Origin: a bacterium
GTDB taxonomy: Bacteria; Planctomycetota; Planctomycetia; Gemmatales; Gemmataceae
Assembly (NCBI GenBank): GCA_017308215.1
Contig: JAFKFQ010000259.1
Location: forward strand, 1 to 55,213
Length of the DNA: 55,213 nt
Reading direction: 5' to 3'
Below, one piece after another: positions 50,082 to 55,213 of the stretch. A program made the position numbers and the translations under genes. Every line of letters starts with the position of its first letter. Position 1 is the stretch's first letter. Under the pieces are notes generated by a model. It was not told the origin of the DNA. It saw only the letters and a list, made by a program, of their open reading frames with translations, and ran no database searches.

Positions 50082-51364
50082 CCCCGGTCTTCGCCTCGTA
50101 CAGCTCCGCCCACCGCACCATCATCGGCCCGACGAACGTGGACCCACCCGCCCTCAGAACGCGGGTCGCGGGCAAGGGCGCGGACGCGGGTGAGATTCCC
50201 GCGCCCGGCTCGCCGGCCTGCGGCCACAGCGCGACCACGCCGGGCACTACGGTGGCGACCACCATCCCCGCCGCAACGAGCGCGACCGTCCGTCGTGGTG
50301 GAACAACCCGCGACGAAACAGATGACGACTGCGGAATGAACGGCAGCCCCTCCGGAGGCGGCGTTAGCGGGCGGGTTGGGTGCGGGCCGACCGGGACGGT
50401 CGAGTACGGCCCCGCGGCCGGGAGAGGTGTTAGTGGCCCGACCTCGCCCGAGTCGTGAACCGACAGCCCAGAGCCAGTCGGCGGCGGCATTCGAGAAAGG
50501 CCGAGCCGGTACGAGCCCGGCGCCGTCTTCGGCAGCACCTCCGCCGGTGGCGGGAACGGCCCACCGGCGGCGAACGGGGTCAGGGCTGCCGCCGCCTCGG
50601 CCGGCGTCTGGAACCGGTCTTCCGGCTTTTTGGCGAGCAGTCGGCGGACGACCACCTCCAACCCCTCGGGCCTCCAACCCCTCGGGCACGTCACTCCGGT
50701 ACGCCGACAGGCCGACCGGCTCGCTGAACTGGTGCCAGATCAGCTTCTGGGCGGCGGTCCCCTCGTCGAACACCATCCGCCCGGCGAGGAAGAAGTAGAG
50801 CGTGCAGCCGAGGCTGTAGAGGTCCGAGCGGATGTCGACGCCGCTGGAGTTGGTGATCTGCTCCGGGGAGATGAAGTCGGCGGTGCCGAGGATGCCCTCG
50901 CCGTCGAAGCGGGCGGTGAGGTTCTGGTTCCGGGACGCGTCGGCGAAGAACAGGGCCAGCCCGAAGTCGAGGAGCTTGACCGCCCCGGACCGGTCCACGA
51001 GGACGTTGCCGGGCTTGATGTCGCGGTGGACGAGCCCGGCGGCGTGAGCGTCACAGAGGCCGAGCGCGGCCTGGCGGGCGTAGTCGGCGGCGGCCGCCAC
51101 CGGGAGCCGACCGCTGGCGTTGGTGACCCGGTGGAGGTCAGCCCCGTCCACGTACTCCATCACCATGAACGGCTGCCCGCGGGCCGCGTCCACGTCGTAG
51201 ACCTCCACCACGTGCGCGCTGTCGAGCGCCGCCACCGCCCGTGCCTCGCGGTAGAAGCGCTCCACCACGCCGGCCGCCGGCGCCGCCACCCCGGCCGTCG
51301 CCAGCACCTTCACCGCCACCAGCCGCTGGAGGAGGAGGTGCTCGCACAGGAACACCTTCCCCAT
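50078..51364 (-). CDS. Kinase-domain piece of the broken receptor kinase gene
   Basis: The open frame carrying the kinase domain. Motifs: GVGGMGKVFLCEH (Gly loop; begins upstream of the first ATG), VAVKVL (ATP Lys), LVHRDIKPGNVLV, LLDFGLAL and GTADFISPEQI. All catalytic residues are intact. The frame reads sensibly up to YRSDVPEGLE; beyond the 16-bp duplication at 50655-50686 it turns into nonsense (Arg/Gly/Pro-rich), while another frame continues with VVVRRLLAKKPEDRF, the usual kinase C-terminus. Upstream of 51364 the frame stays open back to about 51500 and encodes RDRLLTPSQAAQLLSGKFRG, normal for these kinases. Confidence 0.7.
   Translation of the reverse strand: MGKVFLCEHLLLQRLVAVKVLATAGVAAPAAGVVERFYREARAVAALDSAHVVEVYDVDAARGQPFMVMEYVDGADLHRVTNASGRLPVAAAADYARQAALGLCDAHAAGLVHRDIKPGNVLVDRSGAVKLLDFGLALFFADASRNQNLTARFDGEGILGTADFISPEQITNSSGVDIRSDLYSLGCTLYFFLAGRMVFDEGTAAQKLIWHQFSEPVGLSAYRSDVPEGLEARGVGGGRPPTARQKAGRPVPDAGRGGGSPDPVRRRWAVPATGGGAAEDGAGLVPARPFSNAAADWLWAVGSRLGRGRATNTSPGRGAVLDRPGRPAPNPPANAASGGAAVHSAVVICFVAGCSTTTDGRARCGGDGGRHRSARRGRAVAAGRRAGRGNLTRVRALARDPRSEGGWVHVRRADDGAVGGAVRGEDRG
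50655..50686. repeat. Exact 16-bp tandem duplication inside kinase gene
   Basis: CCTCCAACCCCTCGGG occurs twice in a row (50655-50670 and 50671-50686). Because 16 is not a multiple of 3, it shifts the reading frame at the end of the kinase domain; removing one copy restores a continuous kinase sequence. Confidence 0.9.
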
Positions 51365-51697
51365 CCCGCCGACGCCGATCAGGTCGAGGAGCTTGTACTT
51401 GTCGGTGAGGAAGAACCCGCGGAACTTGCCGCTGAGCAGTTGCGCGGCCTGGGACGGGGTGAGGAGCCGATCGCGGACGAGCCGGGCGGCTCGTCCGCCG
51501 TCCGGTACAGGGCGACAGTATCTAGAGGCAGCAACCCGCTGCGGACGACGAGGGCGAGGAGCGCGTCGGCCGTCTCCACCGCGGGCATGGCGGGCGCGCT
51601 CGGGGTGCCGGGCGAATGGCTTCAGCTTACCGCGGGCGGGGGGACGCGGGTGTGAATAACGTGCGAAGGCGCCGCCCGGTCGGAGCCGGGCGCGGGG

Positions 51698-51713
51698 CGT
51701 TCCACGTGGAACG
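51698..51713. promoter_or_regulatory. parS-like palindrome, site 1
   Basis: CGTTCCACGTGGAACG, a perfect 16-bp palindrome between two minus-strand genes. Its core GTTCCACGTGGAAC differs from the canonical ParB site GTTTCACGTGAAAC at only two symmetric positions and recurs at 55135-55148. Confidence 0.6.
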
Positions 51714-51715
51714 TC

Positions 51716-53458
51716 TCACCCCTTCCGCCGCCGCGCGAGCTCGGCCCGCACGTCCGCCAGCCCGCGCGTGTTGAACACGTCCTTCGCCCCCAGCCAGCCG
51801 CGCCGCGCGACGTCCACGCCGAAGCGCGTCTGCGCCAACTCGCCGGGGCTGTGCGCGTCCGGGTTGATGACGACCATCACCCCCAGCGCCTTCGCCCGCC
51901 TGGCGTGCGTCCAGTCGAGGTCGAGGCGGTACGGGCTGGCGTTGATCTCCACCATCTTCCCGAACCGTGCCGCCGTCTTCAGCACCTCCTCCAGGTCGAT
52001 CTTGTACCCCTCGCGCTTCAGGATGAGCCGGCCGGTGCTGTGCCCGAGCATCGTCAGCCTGGGATTCGCCAGCGCCCGGCACACCCGCGCTGTCTGGTCC
52101 GCCTCGCTCAGCCCGAAGTGGGTGTGGACGCTGCCGACCACGTAGTCGAACCCGGCGAGCAGCTCGTCGTCGTAGTCGAGCGAGCCGTCCTCGAGGATGT
52201 CGCTCTCGATCCCTTTGAGGATCTGCACGCCGCTCAACGTCGCGTTCACCCGGTCGATCTCGTCCCACTGCTTGCGGACCACGCTCGGCGGCATCCCGCG
52301 CGCCACCGCCAACGACTGCGAGTGGTCGCCGACGCCGAAGTACTCCCACCCCAGCGCCTTCGCCGCCAGCGCCATCTCCTCCAGCGACGCGCCCCCGTCG
52401 CTGTACGTCGTGTGGTTGTGGAACACGCCGCGGATGTCGGTGTACTCGACGAGTCGCGGCAGCGTCTTCTGCTCCGCCGCCTCGACCTCACCGGTGTCCT
52501 CGCGGAGTTCCGGTGGCACGTACTCCATCCCGAACGCGGCGAAGATGTCCGCTTCCGTCTTGCAGGCGATCGGCGCGTCCTCGCTGCCCAGGCCGTACTC
52601 GCTGAGGAGCCAGCCGCGGTCGATCGCCTTCTGCCGCATGTGGATGTTGTGCGCCTTGCTGCCGGTGAAGTAGTGGAGGCCGAACGGAAACAGGGCGTCG
52701 GTGACGACGCGCAGATCGGCCTGGAGCGTCACCTTGTCACCGTCCACGCGGGTGGTCGCCAGCACGCTCGCCTTCGTCGGCCCCTGGCCGAGCACGCGCA
52801 CCACCTCCGGGAACGCCACGAAGGCGTCGATCGCCGGCTTCGCGTCCGCCGCCGACGCGAGCAGGTCGATGTCGCCGCTCGTCTCGCGGCGCCGGCGCAC
52901 GCTACCGCACGCCTCGGCGCGGATCACCCCGGGCAGCTCGCGGACGCGCGCCAGCAGCGCCTCGGCGAGGCCGGTCGCCAGGTCGATGCGGACGCGCTGC
53001 CCGGCTTGCTCGCGGAAGCGGATGGATTCGAGGATGTTGGCCTGGGTCTTGGCCCCGAAGCCCTTGAGCTTGCCGACGGCGCCGCTCTCGCACGCCGCCT
53101 TCAGCTTCTCGACGGTGTCGATGCCGAGCGCGTCGTGCAGCGCCTTCACCTTCTTGGCGCCGAGCCCCTGGAGCTGCCGCATCTCGACGAGCCCCGCCGG
53201 CACCTGGCGGCGCAGGTCTTCGAGGTACGGGAGTGAGCCGGTCTCGACGAGTGTTGTGATCTTCTCGACGAGCGCCGAGCCGAGCCCGCGCACGTCGCCG
53301 AGCCGCTTCTCGGCTACGAGCTGCTTGAGGTCGTCGGCGAGCGAGCGGACGGTGCGGGCGCCGTTCGCGTAGGCGTTGACGCGGAACGAACTCTCGCCCT
53401 GGAGCTCCAGCAGCACCCCGATCTCGTCGAGGGCGTCGGCCACGTCGTCCTTGGTCAT
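51716..53458 (-). CDS. polX: PolX family DNA polymerase/PHP nuclease
   Basis: A 580-residue bacterial family X protein. The N-terminal part has helix-hairpin-helix segments (DVRGLGSALVEKI, LQGLGAKKVKALHDALGI, LKGFGAKTQANILES), then the polymerase beta-type core with ACGSVRRRRETSGDIDLL supplying the metal Asp residues (about 188-205) and LQADLRVV. The C-terminal PHP domain has FHNHTTYSDG, GVGDHSQSL, GSVHTHFG and NPDAHSPGE, the metal ligands of an exonuclease/AP-endonuclease. It acts in base excision repair gap filling. Length is normal and both domains look intact. Confidence 0.94.
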   Translation of the reverse strand: MTKDDVADALDEIGVLLELQGESSFRVNAYANGARTVRSLADDLKQLVAEKRLGDVRGLGSALVEKITTLVETGSLPYLEDLRRQVPAGLVEMRQLQGLGAKKVKALHDALGIDTVEKLKAACESGAVGKLKGFGAKTQANILESIRFREQAGQRVRIDLATGLAEALLARVRELPGVIRAEACGSVRRRRETSGDIDLLASAADAKPAIDAFVAFPEVVRVLGQGPTKASVLATTRVDGDKVTLQADLRVVTDALFPFGLHYFTGSKAHNIHMRQKAIDRGWLLSEYGLGSEDAPIACKTEADIFAAFGMEYVPPELREDTGEVEAAEQKTLPRLVEYTDIRGVFHNHTTYSDGGASLEEMALAAKALGWEYFGVGDHSQSLAVARGMPPSVVRKQWDEIDRVNATLSGVQILKGIESDILEDGSLDYDDELLAGFDYVVGSVHTHFGLSEADQTARVCRALANPRLTMLGHSTGRLILKREGYKIDLEEVLKTAARFGKMVEINASPYRLDLDWTHARRAKALGVMVVINPDAHSPGELAQTRFGVDVARRGWLGAKDVFNTRGLADVRAELARRRKG

Positions 53459-53500
53459 GCGGGGCGCTCCGGGCGGAAGGTCTGTTCAGGATACCAAAGG

Positions 53501-53611
53501 CGAACGGCCGGCGTGAGCCGGCTGGTCGTTGGTGCGGGTCGCTACCGGGAGGGCCAGTCACGCCGCCCGGGTACGAACACCAACGACCAGCCGGCTCACG
53601 CCGGCCGTTCA
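53501..53611. repeat. Palindromic repeat family 1, copy C (32-bp perfect arms)
   Basis: Arms 53501-53533 and 53579-53611 match as reverse complements at 32 of 33 positions (GAACGGCCGGCGTGAGCC...), with a 45-bp loop. It lies between two same-strand genes. Confidence 0.88.
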
Positions 53612-53623
53612 CCGAGACCGGGC

Positions 53624-54727
53624 CTACGCCGCGATCCGCAGCGCCGCGACCGGCACGGCCTGGGCGGCGCGTTTGCGGGCCGGGCTGTGCAGCATGATCT
53701 CCATCCCGTTCACGATCCGGTCGGGGCCGCGGCCGTCGTAGTTGTTGCGGGCACAGCGGGTCATCCCCTTCCGCTCCATCGGGTCGTCGAGGAGCAGGTC
53801 GACGCCCTCCTTCAGCAGGTCGAACGACACGTCCGCCGCGTCGCCGAGGAACGTCGCCACCCCGTCCTCGTCCATCCGCTTGGCGTTCATCGCGTGCCGC
53901 TTCGTCTGGCTCATGATGAGCTGCGGCAGGCCGACGACGCACAGCTCGCCGCTCCACCCGTCGCCGCTCGTCAGCGCGAAGTGCGAGCGCACCAGCCGCG
54001 TCATGAGTTCCTTGGTCTCGGTCACCACCTCGACCTTCCCGCCACTCGCGTCGGCCAGGTCCTTCAGGTCGTCGTAGCGCGGGTGGTGCGTGCGGCAGGC
54101 GACCGAGACCTTCGTCACCTTGTCCATCTCCAGGAGCTGTTCGGTGCGGGTGAACGCCTCGCCGGCCTGGTCGTCGTCCCCCATCGCCACCAGCGCGCGG
54201 AACGGGCCGGCCGGTTCGGTGGCGCGGATCGTCCGCTGGCGGCGGAACACGCCGCGGCACAGGGCGTACTTCCGCCCGAGGAGCAGCTGGGTGCCGAGGC
54301 CGTGGCGGTACGCCTTGCGGCCCGGCGCGGACAGCGGGTTCACCAGGACGTCGGCGTCGAACGTGATCCCGGCGGTGCTGTCGAACGCGACCACCAGGGT
54401 GCCGGTCGCGCGGAGGGCGGCGAGGTAGTCGGTGGTCATCCCCTCGCCGACGACCACGACCGCCGCCGCGTTCAGCCGACGGACCTGCGCGACCGTCGCG
54501 TCCAGGTCGCCGGGCGCGCCGAGGCGCTGCTCGGCGGGAACCCAGTCGTTGTTGCCGCGGTTGACCGTGACCGCGAGCGAGGCCGGGTCGAGGTAGCTGA
54601 GGAAGTGCGTCCCGCGGCGGCGCCGCTGGAACGCGGCGGCGAGGGAGAGGCACTGGTAGAACGGCTCCCACCCGCCGTCGGGCGTGCCGTCGCAACGAAA
54701 CAGGATCGGGCCGCGGGTCGCTTCCAT
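53624..54727 (-). CDS. PseG/glycosyltransferase-like protein
   Basis: A 367-residue protein resembling the GT-B-like UDP-sugar hydrolase PseG family: an N-terminal PILFRCDGTPDGGWEPFYQCLSLAAAF (Gly-rich loop), a central VVVVGEGMTTDYLAALRATG with VVAFDS, and a C-terminal ALTSGDGWSGELCVVGLPQLIM corresponding to the conserved SGG-T-x-x-E motif of nucleotide-sugar binding. PseG releases UDP in pseudaminic acid synthesis, but no other pse genes are near, so the exact role is open. GCAGGAG lies 8 bp before the ATG at 54727; an ATG two codons earlier is too close to it. An 18-bp palindrome lies 75 bp upstream. Confidence 0.75.
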   Translation of the reverse strand: MEATRGPILFRCDGTPDGGWEPFYQCLSLAAAFQRRRRGTHFLSYLDPASLAVTVNRGNNDWVPAEQRLGAPGDLDATVAQVRRLNAAAVVVVGEGMTTDYLAALRATGTLVVAFDSTAGITFDADVLVNPLSAPGRKAYRHGLGTQLLLGRKYALCRGVFRRQRTIRATEPAGPFRALVAMGDDDQAGEAFTRTEQLLEMDKVTKVSVACRTHHPRYDDLKDLADASGGKVEVVTETKELMTRLVRSHFALTSGDGWSGELCVVGLPQLIMSQTKRHAMNAKRMDEDGVATFLGDAADVSFDLLKEGVDLLLDDPMERKGMTRCARNNYDGRGPDRIVNGMEIMLHSPARKRAAQAVPVAALRIAA

Positions 54728-54801
54728 GCGCATCGCTCCTGCACCTCGGGGCGGGGTGCGAGCGCGACCGGGCCGGGGCGCACCGGGGGCGCAGCTCCGG
54801 G

Positions 54802-54819
54802 CGTGACCGTACGGTCACG
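54802..54819. promoter_or_regulatory. 18-bp perfect palindrome CGTGACCGTACGGTCACG
   Basis: A perfect palindrome 75 bp upstream of the PseG-like start, in a suitable place for an operator. It has the form of a TetR-family site (TGACCGTACGGTCA core), but no such regulator is next to it. Confidence 0.55.
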
Positions 54820-55134
54820 GGCCGGGGCGCTCCGCTCTGGGGCGCAGCGGGTGGTCACACTCGCGCAAGCCGGGGTGGTGCGACAGGACCGCCGAAATGC
54901 GCCCCGAAGGGCACCGCGGGAAGCGCGGGGGCGGGCCTCGACACCTCTTCTCCGGGGGGCCGTGTGGCCCCTCCGCGCTGCCTCTGGGTTCCGGTCCGCG
55001 GGCAGTGCGGGTCGGGCGACGGGTTCCGGTCCGTCGTCCGACGGGCGGGATCGTAAGGCAGAATTCGCGCGGCGAACAAGGTCACTTTCGCCGCTGCGGT
55101 GACAACGCGGTGTCGCAGCCCGAGTGGCCCGGCG

Positions 55135-55148
55135 GTTCCACGTGGAAC
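55135..55148. promoter_or_regulatory. parS-like palindrome, site 2
   Basis: GTTCCACGTGGAAC, a perfect 14-bp palindrome identical to the core of the site at 51698-51713. Confidence 0.6.
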
Positions 55149-55179
55149 GTGCTCCGCGAACGCCCTCCCGTCCTCCTGG

Positions 55180-55213
55180 GCGAGCGGCCGGCGTGAGCCG
55201 GCTGGTGGTTGTG
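55180..55213. repeat. Palindromic repeat family 1, copy D (cut by window end)
   Basis: GCGAGCGGCCGGCGTGAGCC... matches the left arm of the other copies; the right arm, if present, lies beyond the window. Confidence 0.7.

Larger units (their letters stand above)
49191..51588 (-). pseudogene. Ser/Thr receptor kinase fused to PstS-like sensor, three frameshifts
   Basis: Read across three frames, this is one gene: an N-terminal lineage-typical segment (MPAVETADALLALVVRSG), a Hanks kinase domain, a Pro-rich linker, one transmembrane helix (TVALVAAGMVVATVVPGVVAL) and an external PstS-like domain to the stop at 49191. The frame changes near 51490-51510, at an exact 16-bp tandem duplication (50655-50686), and in the GGGGG run near 50084-50088. 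Deleting one copy of the 16-mer and one G would restore the second and third joints. The intact protein would be a receptor kinase sensing phosphate or a related anion. It may be a recent pseudogene, or the assembly may contain errors. Confidence 0.75.
54728..55213. other. Right-edge noncoding region
   Basis: A 486-bp stretch with an 18-bp palindrome (54802-54819), a parS-like site (55135-55148) and the left arm of repeat copy D (55180-55213). No gene is supported. Confidence 0.5.

Noticed and set aside
54855..55085. 76-residue minus-strand ORF at the right edge
   Set aside because: Pro/Arg-rich, no domain, no ribosome binding site.
1..55213. tRNA, rRNA or riboswitch genes
   Set aside because: No T-loop-type sequence, rRNA core or known riboswitch consensus was recognised on either strand by eye; a covariance-model search would be decisive.

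Overview
The window reads as chromosomal DNA of a very GC-rich planctomycete, most likely of the Gemmata group (Gemmataceae). The support is the set of lineage-typical families: a cytochrome-like DUF1587/1592/1588/1585 protein followed by a DUF1552 protein, a TIGR02996 protein, a TIGR03067 protein, a DUF1571 lipoprotein, several Hanks-type kinases, a Uma2 nuclease-like protein and an ECF sigma factor with a Cys-rich tail. No rRNA, tRNA, CRISPR array or insertion sequence was found.

Layout. 238-6208: the secreted DUF1592/DUF1552 pair, then a protein with a C-terminal HEPN-like R-x4-H motif. 6950-11332: a 1105-residue sugar kinase/nucleotidyltransferase fusion and a serine acetyltransferase. 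11975-18699: an N-formylglutamate amidohydrolase-like protein, a cupin gene with its probable TetR regulator, a duplicated-domain lipoprotein, a chromate transporter, a nitrilase-family hydrolase and a formate/nitrite channel. 19154-26843: an accessory island with an AbiE toxin-antitoxin pair, an orphan winged-helix protein, and a tight operon of large serine recombinase, two ParB/RepB-like proteins, a protein made of HNH-associated repeats, and an AAA ATPase. 26880-32501: a TIGR03067 protein, an ECF sigma factor with an SDR oxidoreductase that appears to be its target, mnmE with a tiny coupled upstream ORF, and an M32 carboxypeptidase. 32580-42139: a Ser/Thr kinase, a large membrane protein, small lineage proteins, a DUF1571 lipoprotein, a LURP-one-like protein and a lipoprotein hydrolase. 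42555-49187: a response regulator, an orphan groES, a glycine-rich RRM protein, unknown proteins, a GT2 glycosyltransferase overlapping a class I aminotransferase, and a Uma2 protein. 49191-54727: a receptor kinase fused to a PstS-like domain but broken by three frameshifts, a PolX/PHP polymerase, and a PseG-like protein.

Regulatory and structural DNA is unusually readable. The ECF sigma gene and the downstream SDR gene share the same bipartite promoter (TTGTCACA-N13-CGTGTC). The TetR gene has a consensus promoter whose spacer is the operator and which should give a leaderless mRNA; a matching operator lies before the cupin gene. Two parS-like palindromes sit 3.4 kb apart at the right end. 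Intergenic spaces hold several families of long palindromic repeats, one of them in four copies. Strong hairpin terminators follow the groES, RRM and several hypothetical genes.

The best candidates for an undescribed system are the recombinase/ParB/ParB/HNH-repeat/AAA operon, the kinase-PstS receptor, and the ECF-SDR regulon.
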